From NCBI GenBank assembly GCA_934645125.1, contig CAKUDT010000010.1:1-14796 (forward strand): DNA of 14,796 nucleotides. Reading direction: 5' to 3'. Each line of letters begins with the position of its first letter. Position 1 is the first letter of the stretch. This document shows positions 5,445-11,888 of this stretch, piece by piece. Source of the stretch: an uncultured Eggerthellaceae bacterium (GTDB lineage: Bacteria > Actinomycetota > Coriobacteriia > Coriobacteriales > Eggerthellaceae). The translations under genes and the position numbers were made by a program. A model generated the notes under the pieces. The model had not been told where the DNA came from and did no database searches. It saw nothing but the letters and a program-made list of their open reading frames with translations.

Positions 5445-6902
5445 ATGAAAGCTACACAGTTTAAGAAAAAACTGCTGTCTCTTGCGCTTGCGGCGCTCCT
5501 TGCGGTCGCCTTGCCTGGAGCGGCATTGGCGGCGCCGTCGGGTGGCAACGACGTGCAAGACACAAAGGTGACCATCAACGACTTGCAGGTGGGCGATACG
5601 GTTGAGGCGTTTCTTATTGCGGATGCGCAAATTGATGCCTCCAACAACTTGACCTACAGCTTTGCCGCAAACGTGCCTGCTCCCTATAACACCGTTGAGG
5701 GTCTGAAGGGCATTACGAGCGATGGCTATACGTTCGTGCAGGGTTCTGACATGCAGACTGCTGCCGGCACTATTGCTGGGGCCCTTGTCAACGATACTGC
5801 AGCAGCTACTGCCACCGCAACAGCCACCAGTGCCGATCTGACCCTTGGTTCCGGTTATTACCTGGTGCGCGTTACGTCTACCAGCGGAAATACGCGTGTG
5901 TACCAGAACATGGTCGTGAACGTCTCTCCTGTTGCCGGCACCGCTGGCTACCAGGCAGCGGCTGATTTCGCGGTTAACGTGAAAAGCACGCCCGTGAGCA
6001 TTACGAAGGGCGTTGGCGAAGGCTATGCACCTACAACCGATAAATACTCCGCGGGCAACACCGTTCCATTCCAGATTACTACGGCCGTTCCAAGCTATCC
6101 GGCAGACTCTTCTTACGCAACGTTCGTGATTGGCGATAAGCCCACTGCTGGTCTTGAAATTGACATGAGCAGCATTACGGTAACGGGTGCAAACGCCGGC
6201 GACTACAATGTTGCCGCTGATGGCAATGGCTATACTATCACCTTCACCAAGACGTTCATCCTGAACAATCCTGGTCAGAACATTACGGTTAAGTACAATG
6301 CGAAGCTCACTTCTGCCGCTTTCTCCCATGATGCAACCGACGTAACGGGCAACACCGCAAAAGTCACGTTCAACCCCAACCCCTATCAGGATTCCACGGT
6401 AGAGTCTGGTAGCATTACGACCGTTCAGACCTACGGTTTTGTATTCTCCAAGGTCGGCGAGGATAAAGAAGGTGTCCAGACTCCTCTTGAGGGCGCCGTA
6501 TTCACCCTGTACGATAGCACGGGAACTAACGCCATTCTTGATGAGAACGGTGCCGCGCGTACCTGCACGTCTGCTATTGTCAATGGCGTGGCCTACGTGT
6601 ACTTCGAGGATCTTGCGGCAGGCACCTATGTAGTGAAGGAAACGGGCGTTCCTTCGGGCTTCCTGAAGGCTTCCGATCAGACCATCACGCTGAACGCGGA
6701 CGTTTGCAAGGGCAACAATCCGGCAACGACCGATGCTGAAAACAACTACCTGGTCATTGGCGATTCCGTGGTTGACAAACCCGCTCCCGATCTGCCTATC
6801 ACCGGCGGTGCTGGCACCTTCGCAATCACTGCTGTTGGTCTGATTCTTGTGGGCGGCGGCATTTTCCTTGCCGTTCGTTCGCGTCGCAAGGAAGAGAACT
6901 AA
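5445..6902 (+). CDS. Major backbone pilin, isopeptide-forming, LPITG-anchored
   Basis: This is the main shaft subunit, polymerised by a class C sortase and then anchored to the wall. AAAGGAG lies 7 bases before the ATG. The 485-residue product has a signal peptide (KKK then LLSLALAALLAVALPGAALAA, cleavage near residue 29/30). An N-terminal domain spans about 31-175 and contains a TATATAT-like Ala/Thr stretch near 119-129. A middle domain spans about 182-325, like the fimbrial isopeptide D2 type (ITKGV, then FQITTAVPSY, TFVIGDKPTAGLE and ITVKYNAKL). A CnaB domain spans about 329-418 (F332-FSKVG with K336; E399 in YVVKET). LPITG is at 450-454, then a hydrophobic span and RSRRKEEN. The classical VYPK pilin motif is not intact: at its expected place the sequence reads AVNVKST (K180), following MVVNVSPV. 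K180 is therefore the best guess for the polymerising lysine. Size and order match major pilins. A strong terminator follows 50 bases later. Confidence 0.92.
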   Translation: MKATQFKKKLLSLALAALLAVALPGAALAAPSGGNDVQDTKVTINDLQVGDTVEAFLIADAQIDASNNLTYSFAANVPAPYNTVEGLKGITSDGYTFVQGSDMQTAAGTIAGALVNDTAAATATATATSADLTLGSGYYLVRVTSTSGNTRVYQNMVVNVSPVAGTAGYQAAADFAVNVKSTPVSITKGVGEGYAPTTDKYSAGNTVPFQITTAVPSYPADSSYATFVIGDKPTAGLEIDMSSITVTGANAGDYNVAADGNGYTITFTKTFILNNPGQNITVKYNAKLTSAAFSHDATDVTGNTAKVTFNPNPYQDSTVESGSITTVQTYGFVFSKVGEDKEGVQTPLEGAVFTLYDSTGTNAILDENGAARTCTSAIVNGVAYVYFEDLAAGTYVVKETGVPSGFLKASDQTITLNADVCKGNNPATTDAENNYLVIGDSVVDKPAPDLPITGGAGTFAITAVGLILVGGGIFLAVRSRRKEEN

Positions 6903-6913
6903 TTTGTCGATAG

Positions 6914-6937
6914 TCTGCCGGTGGTACACTAGGCAGA
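6914..6937 (+). promoter_or_regulatory. Stem-loop in the pilin-sortase intergenic region
   Basis: TCTGCC (6914-6919) and GGCAGA (6932-6937) form a perfect 6-bp stem with a 12-base loop, between the backbone pilin stop and the terminator. It may protect the pilin mRNA 3' end or be part of the attenuation device. It overlaps no gene. Confidence 0.35.
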
Positions 6938-6951
6938 ACATGTGACAGCTT

Positions 6952-6985
6952 CGGGAGGGGCTTGATGTCCCTCCCGTTGTTTTTT
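6952..6985 (+). terminator. Strong intrinsic terminator/attenuator between backbone pilin and sortase
   Basis: CGGGAGGG (6952-6959) and CCCTCCCG (6969-6976) form a perfect 8-bp GC-rich stem with a 9-base loop, followed at once by TTGTTTTTT (6977-6985). This is a textbook rho-independent terminator. It lies inside what is otherwise a co-directional pilus operon, before the sortase, kinase and regulator genes. Partial read-through would make abundant pilin mRNA and scarce sortase/regulator mRNA. No separate strong promoter is visible between it and the sortase start 18 bases later. Confidence 0.88.
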
Positions 6986-7003
6986 ACGGGAAGAGCAATA
7001 CCT

Positions 7004-7972
7004 GTGAATTCTAAGCTCCGAAGAATACTGATATTTGTCTCTTTAACGCTAGGCTTGGCGTGTCTGGCGTATCCTGTTGCAAGCAATCTTATTATCAGCG
7101 CTGCTCAGGAAAAGGTTGCCAAAGAAAACATTGTGGCAGTAGAGCAGCTTCCCAATGAAGAAATCGAGTCGCTGAAGGCCGAGGCGCTTGATTATAACGA
7201 CCGTCTTGCCAAGGGCATGACGTACGTGAGCGATCCCTTTGACCCTGATCGTCCGTCAATTGATTCAGATGAATATGCCAGGGCTATGTCGGTGCCCGGC
7301 CAAGAAGCAATGGCGGTAATCAGAATTCCTTCCTTGGGAATTTTTGTACCCATCTACCACGGAACATCCGAAGACGTTTTGAAGCGGGGCGCGGGACATC
7401 TTGCGGGAACGTCGCTACCCATTGGTGGTACCACGTCACATTGCGTTGTGGCTGGTCATACGGGGTTGCCTTCTGTGAAAATCTTTGATCGCCTTGAAGA
7501 AATCAAAAAAGGCGAATACATATTCTTTGAAGCTTTGGGCGAAACGCTTTGTTATAAGGTAACAAGCATTGAGATTGTTGAGCCCCAGGAAACAGATTCG
7601 CTTGCAATGGTGAACGGAAAAGACTTAATCACCCTGGTAACCTGTACTCCTTACGGAATCAACTCTCATAGACTTCTTGTGCAGGGGGAACGCTGCGAGT
7701 TGCCGGAAGAAGACGTAACCGCAATTGAGAATGAGTCTCCTCGCTGGGATGTGACGCTTGCTTCGGTACTTCCCGAATTGATATTGGGCTTGGCTGCCGT
7801 TACGGTTTTGCTTTTCGCTGTTTTTTCGTTGCGCAGAAGGCGGCAGAAAAGCCGCAATGCTTCACAAATGTGCACTAACATGGGAAAACGCTCTGCCATG
7901 CAGAAACATCCCGCTGCACAGAGGCATCAGCCTTTGGCTTCAAGAAAAACGGGGCCGCCGCGAAAGGGGTAG
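7004..7972 (+). CDS. Class C (pilin-polymerising) sortase, first copy
   Basis: This membrane transpeptidase cleaves LPxTG-type signals and joins pilins through a lysine. The preferred start is the GTG at 7004 (GGGAAGAG 8 bases upstream; product begins MNSKLRRILIFVSL, a proper signal anchor). The in-frame ATG at 6965 sits in the loop of the terminator hairpin and would add a non-typical N-terminus. The 322-residue product has an N-terminal membrane segment (8-30), the lid motif D77-P78-F79 in YVSDPFD, the catalytic core GHLAGTSLPIGGTTSHCVVAGH (131-152) with H152, C214 in LVTCTPYG and R223 in SHRLLVQGER, and a second membrane segment (about 252-276) followed by RRRR. All three catalytic residues are present. 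The C-terminal tail (after about 280) is unusually long and basic. Four bases separate its stop from the kinase start, so the two are co-transcribed. LPITG of the backbone pilin is the likely substrate, by inference. Confidence 0.92.
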   Translation: MNSKLRRILIFVSLTLGLACLAYPVASNLIISAAQEKVAKENIVAVEQLPNEEIESLKAEALDYNDRLAKGMTYVSDPFDPDRPSIDSDEYARAMSVPGQEAMAVIRIPSLGIFVPIYHGTSEDVLKRGAGHLAGTSLPIGGTTSHCVVAGHTGLPSVKIFDRLEEIKKGEYIFFEALGETLCYKVTSIEIVEPQETDSLAMVNGKDLITLVTCTPYGINSHRLLVQGERCELPEEDVTAIENESPRWDVTLASVLPELILGLAAVTVLLFAVFSLRRRRQKSRNASQMCTNMGKRSAMQKHPAAQRHQPLASRKTGPPRKG

Positions 7973-7975
7973 AGC

Positions 7976-9415
7976 ATGATAGCCAGCAAGCAAAACCAAA
8001 ATAGTGCCATTGTTGCTGCGGTCGCCATTCTTTTGGCCACAGCCTGCGTGGTCGCCTACCTTGGTCTGGGCTTGGTCGCTCGTGGTAACGCAGAATCGTA
8101 TGTGCTTGTTGCTATTGTTACGATTGTTGCTGTTGCATCGATTTTTGTTTCCGCCATGCTCCTGCTGCTTCTTTTTCGTGCCAAAAGGTGGATTAGTAAC
8201 AAAAACGAGCAAATCGAAAGCCTGGAAAAGCTCATTTCCGCTAACGATGGCGCACTGGAAACCCTTGCTGATTACGCCGAGTCAAAAGAGCAAAGGCAAC
8301 TCTCCGAGATGTCGGCTTTTGTTCCAAGCGGAATGCACCGATGCTATCTGGGCGACCCTATTCACCTGGAATATGCCAGCGAAAGCCTTGTGCGCATGAC
8401 TGGCTACGCCGTTCAGGAATTTGTGGATCGTATTGGTCCCGATCGGAATTACTGCCAGGTCATTTACGAGCCCGACCGCATCAATTTCGTTGAATTCGTT
8501 TACAAGCTTGCTGCAAAACCGGGTGTGGCAACGTGTGAGTACCGGCTTGAACGCAAAGATGGTTCGCTGATTTATGTTCTTGACACCATGGAGTCGCGCC
8601 GTAACGCCAACGGCATTATGCGCGGGTATTCTTCTGTGGCCGATATCACCGAGTACAAAATGCGTCAGGAATATGACGAGCAGAAACTAGGCGAAATTTC
8701 CAAAATGCTCACCTTGGCGCGTTTGAAGAATTCGGCAAGCCAGATGCAGCCTCACTTTCTTTACAACGCTCTTGCTTCCATTCGTGAGGTTATCCTTGAC
8801 GACCCCGAATACGCATCCAACCTCATCTTGGACTTTTCCACGCATTTACGTGCTTGTATTCGATCTATGTCAAGCGATGCTCTGATTTCCTTCAGCGAGG
8901 AGCTGGCCAACATTAAAGCGTACGAGCATATTGAGAAGATGCGTTTTGGTGAACGGCTCAATGTCCTCTACAATATTGAAGACGATGATTTCAAGATTGT
9001 GCCGCTGAGTATTCAGCCGCTTGTGGAGAACGCGATTAAGCACGGTATTTTCGACAAAGAAGAAGGCGTTGTTACGGTGAATGTACGACGTATTGATGGT
9101 GGACATGTTATTGAGGTTATTGATGACGGCGTTGGGTTTGACGTTGATGAAGTTAGGCAGCAGATTCTCTTGGGCGAAAGGGATTCTGTGGGCCTTATCA
9201 ACCTTGAATACCGGTTGAACCAGATTCTGGGCGCGCAGATTACGTTCGAGAGCGTTTTGGGGTCGGGAACGAAAGTAACCGTTGTGGTTCCCGAGGTCGA
9301 CGAACAGCCTGGTGGGCAGGGTGATTTTGAGCTCCAAGGGGAACTTGAGCTTACGGATGTCGATCAGAGCAACGGTTTTGCGCCAACGTATTTTTGGTCT
9401 TACGAGCGAATGTAA
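7976..9415 (+). CDS. Membrane sensor histidine kinase, LytS/YehU-type (His_kinase) with PAS domain
   Basis: This is the sensor of a two-component system. AAGGGG precedes the ATG by about 6 bases, overlapping the end of the sortase gene. The 479-residue product has two membrane helices (about 11-35 and 42-67) with almost no extracellular loop, so it probably senses inside the membrane, or through the cytosolic PAS domain, rather than a large external ligand. A short coiled linker (75-112) is followed by a PAS fold (about 118-228, ending YSSVADITEYKMRQEY, the usual PAC signature). The phospho-acceptor lies in QMQPHFLYNALASI (H260), diagnostic of the His_kinase (LytS-like) family. The ATPase N box is PLVENAIKHG (N352), the G1 box DDGVGFD (383-389), and the G2 region SVGLINLEYRL (404-414) with GSGTKV (429-434). 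An acidic tail after 440 is unassigned. Its likely partner is the regulator 36 bases downstream. The signal is unknown; location suggests control of the pilus. Confidence 0.9.
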   Translation: MIASKQNQNSAIVAAVAILLATACVVAYLGLGLVARGNAESYVLVAIVTIVAVASIFVSAMLLLLLFRAKRWISNKNEQIESLEKLISANDGALETLADYAESKEQRQLSEMSAFVPSGMHRCYLGDPIHLEYASESLVRMTGYAVQEFVDRIGPDRNYCQVIYEPDRINFVEFVYKLAAKPGVATCEYRLERKDGSLIYVLDTMESRRNANGIMRGYSSVADITEYKMRQEYDEQKLGEISKMLTLARLKNSASQMQPHFLYNALASIREVILDDPEYASNLILDFSTHLRACIRSMSSDALISFSEELANIKAYEHIEKMRFGERLNVLYNIEDDDFKIVPLSIQPLVENAIKHGIFDKEEGVVTVNVRRIDGGHVIEVIDDGVGFDVDEVRQQILLGERDSVGLINLEYRLNQILGAQITFESVLGSGTKVTVVVPEVDEQPGGQGDFELQGELELTDVDQSNGFAPTYFWSYERM

Positions 9416-9436
9416 ACGCCCGTTTGCAGAGAGCGA

Positions 9437-9445
9437 GGGGGGGGG
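9437..9445 (+). repeat. Nine-G homopolymer in the ribosome-binding region of the response regulator
   Basis: An uninterrupted run of nine G (preceded by GAGCGA) ends 6 bases before the regulator ATG at 9452, so it is also its Shine-Dalgarno region. Runs of this length are prone to slipped-strand errors. The tract lies outside both coding frames, so a change of length would alter the ribosome site and spacing, not the protein. Confidence 0.85.
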
Positions 9446-9451
9446 ACCGCC

Positions 9452-10237
9452 ATGAGGGCGATTATTGTCGATGACGAGCCGATCATGATAAAAGGCTTCA
9501 TTCGAATGAGTGCGAGCATAGAAGACCTGCAGATAGTAGGGCGGTTCCAAAAGCCGCTCGAGGCCTTGGCCTTCGCGAAAGAAAATTCCATCGACATCGC
9601 TTTCCTTGATGCGCGAATGCCGAAGATGTCCGGCATTGAGCTTGCGGAGCACCTGCGCGAGATTGACCCTAAAGTGCTCATTGTGTTCTTGTCTGCTTAC
9701 GGGGAATATGTTTTGGACTCGAATCGTATTGGTGCCGACTATTACATTATGAAACCGTACACGGAAGAAACGCTTGAACTGGCCATGGAACGCATGCGCT
9801 TGCTTGCGGCGCGTCAGCGAAAGCGTCTGTTCGCGCAGACGTTTGGGCGATTTATCCTGTTCAGGGGCGACGAGCCGGTTCCATTGACGGGCAAGGCTAA
9901 AGAAATTCTAGCGTTTGTAGTTGTCCGGCGTGGCAAAGAGGCCAGCAACGAGGAAATTTACAGCGCTCTTTGGGAGGGCAGGCCGTACAGCAATCAGCTC
10001 ATGAAGGTCTATTACAACGCACTTTCTCGACTGAAGGCGGCTTTGGCGGAAAAAAGCTTGTCTGATCTGCTTATCACCACGCCGCGTGGGCAAATTATCA
10101 ACACGGCAATGCTCGATTGCGATTATTACGATTGGCAGGATAAGACTAGTACCGATCGGGATAGGTTCGAAGGGGAGTTTCTTGCGGAATACTCCTGGGG
10201 TGAGCAAATGCTTGCAGAAATTATTTATAACTCCTGA
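9452..10237 (+). CDS. Response regulator with SARP-like winged-helix output domain
   Basis: This DNA-binding partner of the upstream kinase has 261 residues. The receiver domain (1-120) has the acidic pair D7-D8, phospho-acceptor D53 in IAFLDARMP, S81 in the switch position (VIVFL-S type), Y99 and K101 in YYIMKP; all are intact. The output domain (about 128-225) begins FGRFILFRGDEPVPLTGKAK, then EILAFVVVRRGKEASNEEIYSALW and MKVYYNALSRLKAALAE. This is the pattern of OmpR-like winged helices of SARP-type regulators, where the recognition helix is the VYYNALSRLKAAL segment. A truncated stretch after 225 resembles the start of a BTAD helix repeat, but the full domain is absent. LytS-family kinases usually pair with LytTR regulators, so this pairing is less usual. 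The ATG has the poly-G tract as its ribosome site. Probable targets are the pilus operon promoter and the repeats around 2284-2703, by inference. Confidence 0.9.
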   Translation: MRAIIVDDEPIMIKGFIRMSASIEDLQIVGRFQKPLEALAFAKENSIDIAFLDARMPKMSGIELAEHLREIDPKVLIVFLSAYGEYVLDSNRIGADYYIMKPYTEETLELAMERMRLLAARQRKRLFAQTFGRFILFRGDEPVPLTGKAKEILAFVVVRRGKEASNEEIYSALWEGRPYSNQLMKVYYNALSRLKAALAEKSLSDLLITTPRGQIINTAMLDCDYYDWQDKTSTDRDRFEGEFLAEYSWGEQMLAEIIYNS

Positions 10238-10252
10238 TGAGGTGCTTGTTTC

Positions 10253-11254
10253 ATGGGGTTAAAAAAGCTGGTAGAACAAGAAGTGCGCAAAGGGTCGTCC
10301 TCTATGGATGAGTCCTGCGGTGGCGCGCGAGAGAGGTGCGGTGCGCGTAAAAAGAGGAGCATCCTTGATTCCGTCCGCTTTGTTTTGGGCATTTGCCTCA
10401 TCATCGTGGGTGTTGGGCTTGTTTTTGCGCCTAACATTAGCACGGCAATCTCGCAAAAAGGCGTGAATGAGCGGGTGGTTCAAATCCAGGAAAGCCTGAG
10501 CGCCGCGCCCGATTCGTCCGAAGGCGTGGGCAACCCATCGACCGTTGTTGACGAAATTGAGCCCCTTAAAGCGTATAACGCCGAAGTACGCGAAGGCGTT
10601 CGCACCGTTAATGATCCGTTTGGCTTTGCGGACGTGCCTTTTGACGCTTTTGCGCAGTACGGGCTTTCCGATGGAATTATCGGTACTGTTGATATTCCCG
10701 CAATGGATACCAAGCTGCCCTTGTACCTGGGCGCATCGGATGCGAATTTGGCGAAGGGCGCAGCTGTGGTGTCGGGGACTAGCATGCCATTAGGCGAAGA
10801 GAGCTCGAATTGTGTGATTGCGGCGCATCGGGTGCCGCAGTTCAGGAGTATTGAGACGCTTGCTGTGGGCGATGGCGTTGAGGTCACGACTCCTTGGCAG
10901 GTTATGCGTTACCGCGTTGCAGGGGTGCAGATTATTACGCCCAACGATACGGAAGCGCTTGCTGTTCGGCCTGGTCAGGACTTGGTTACGCTTCTAACAT
11001 GTCATCCTTACGATGGAAATTACCAGCGCTATTTGGTGATTTGCGAAAGGGATGACCAGGTGCAAGTTGCGCAGAAGGGTGTTGTGGAACATGTTGCCGA
11101 TTTCGCGGAAAACGTGGCCCATGGAACCGTGCCCACAACGCAGTTGGAGGATGCGTTGAAAGTGGCGCTTGCGGTCTTCTTGGCGCTCTTCCTGGTGGTT
11201 GAATGCGTTGCTGTCATCATCCGCCGCCGTCGTAAGCGCCGCACGCAAGCGTAG
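10253..11254 (+). CDS. Class C-like sortase, second and divergent copy
   Basis: This second membrane transpeptidase begins 15 bases after the regulator (GAGGTG 8 bases before the ATG). The 333-residue product has a long basic cytosolic N-terminus (1-36), a membrane helix (about 41-66), lid motif D121-P122-F123 in VNDPFGF, the core SGTSMPLGEESSNCVIAAH with H192, C250 in LLTCHPYDGN and R259 in YQRYLVICER, then a membrane helix (about 303-323) and RRRRKRR. The catalytic triad is intact. It differs from the first copy at the His loop: AGHTGLPSVKIF in copy one reads AAHRVPQFRSIE here, about four residues shorter and without the usual G after HR. The adjacent part of the substrate pocket is therefore altered. 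It may handle the atypical LPSSG signal of the tip pilin or do housekeeping anchoring, by inference. An internal ATG (M18) is a possible alternative start that would shorten the basic tail. No strong terminator follows; a 6-bp CAAGCG/CGCTTG stem overlaps the stop region (11246-11270) but lacks a T-tract. Confidence 0.9.
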   Translation: MGLKKLVEQEVRKGSSSMDESCGGARERCGARKKRSILDSVRFVLGICLIIVGVGLVFAPNISTAISQKGVNERVVQIQESLSAAPDSSEGVGNPSTVVDEIEPLKAYNAEVREGVRTVNDPFGFADVPFDAFAQYGLSDGIIGTVDIPAMDTKLPLYLGASDANLAKGAAVVSGTSMPLGEESSNCVIAAHRVPQFRSIETLAVGDGVEVTTPWQVMRYRVAGVQIITPNDTEALAVRPGQDLVTLLTCHPYDGNYQRYLVICERDDQVQVAQKGVVEHVADFAENVAHGTVPTTQLEDALKVALAVFLALFLVVECVAVIIRRRRKRRTQA

Positions 11255-11321
11255 CGAAGGCTCCCGCTTGTCGCTGGGCTTTCCGAACGTCAAACGTCGC
11301 TGCCGGCCACGATTAGCGATC

Positions 11322-11350
11322 TGGCCAGCTTCCGGTTCAGCGTCTACAAT
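11322..11350 (+). promoter_or_regulatory. Likely promoter of the NUDIX-helicase operon
   Basis: TGGCCA (11322-11327) and TACAAT (11345-11350) are separated by exactly 17 bases, matching 4 of 6 and 5 of 6 consensus positions. Initiation near 11357 would give a leader of about 105 bases before the NUDIX start. It sits in the 207-base gap after the pilus operon, where no gene is seen. The CTGGCCAG palindrome over the -35 could be incidental. Confidence 0.45.
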
Positions 11351-11461
11351 AGGTGAGATAGTAATGCGCCGGGTAAAAGCGCCCAGGCGATTGAGTCGCA
11401 GGTGCAAGAAGCCGCGTGGGCATGTGGGCATGGCGTGAATGGGATTTACAACGAGGTTGCT

Positions 11462-11875
11462 ATGAAAACGGTCGAAGTAGTTGCTGCAATCATAAAAGAC
11501 GATAAAACCGCAGGTGAAAAGCCTGTCATTTTGGCAACGCAGCGTGGCTATGGAGATCTTGCGGGCGGCTGGGAGTTTCCTGGTGGCAAGGTTGAGCCGG
11601 GAGAGTCGGCCGAGCAAGCAATCGTACGAGAAATCCACGAAGAGCTGGACGCCCATATTGAAGTTGATCGTTTTCTGGTTACTGTTGAATATGATTACCC
11701 AACGTTTCACCTAGTCATGCACTGTTTTGTGTGCCACTTAGCGGAAGGCGGTCTTGTGCTGCTTGAGCATCGTGCAGCGAAATGGCTGACCAAGGATGAG
11801 CTGGATTCCGTGGATTGGCTTCCCGCCGACATTTTGGTGGTAAATGCTATCCGCCACGAAAACGTTCTTGTGTAG
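11462..11875 (+). CDS. NUDIX hydrolase, MutT-like (deoxy)nucleoside triphosphate pyrophosphohydrolase
   Basis: The 137-residue cytosolic protein is the normal size for MutT-type enzymes, which hydrolyse oxidised or non-canonical nucleoside triphosphates to monophosphates. The ATG at 11462 is chosen because MKTVEVVAAIIKDD is the usual MutT beginning and GAGGT lies 5 bases upstream; a GTG at 11402 would add an atypical extension. The NUDIX box GGKVEPGES...REIHEELDA fits G-x5-E-x7-RE-U-x-EE-x-G-U except that the last G is D, a common variant in this subgroup. DLAGGWEFPGGK before the box is typical of MutT/NudG-like proteins. Substrate cannot be told from sequence. Thirteen bases separate it from the PLD-helicase gene, so they are one operon. 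It may clean the nucleotide pool, or remove a nucleotide product made or sensed by the neighbour, by inference. Confidence 0.9.
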   Translation: MKTVEVVAAIIKDDKTAGEKPVILATQRGYGDLAGGWEFPGGKVEPGESAEQAIVREIHEELDAHIEVDRFLVTVEYDYPTFHLVMHCFVCHLAEGGLVLLEHRAAKWLTKDELDSVDWLPADILVVNAIRHENVLV

Positions 11876-11888
11876 GTCCGGATGCTCA

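Noticed and set aside
5280..6941. 553-codon open frame antisense to the backbone pilin
   Set aside because: It lies opposite a well-supported secreted pilin, its product is Arg/Asn-rich with no recognisable domain or ribosome site, and long antisense frames are common opposite Ala/Thr-rich genes.
6965..7003. ATG at 6965 as the sortase start
   Set aside because: It sits in the loop of the terminator hairpin and adds a short non-typical segment. The GTG at 7004 starts a normal signal anchor and has its own ribosome site.
11402..11461. GTG at 11402 as the NUDIX start
   Set aside because: The extra 20 residues are not typical of MutT proteins, while the ATG at 11462 has GAGGT just upstream and begins the conserved first strand.
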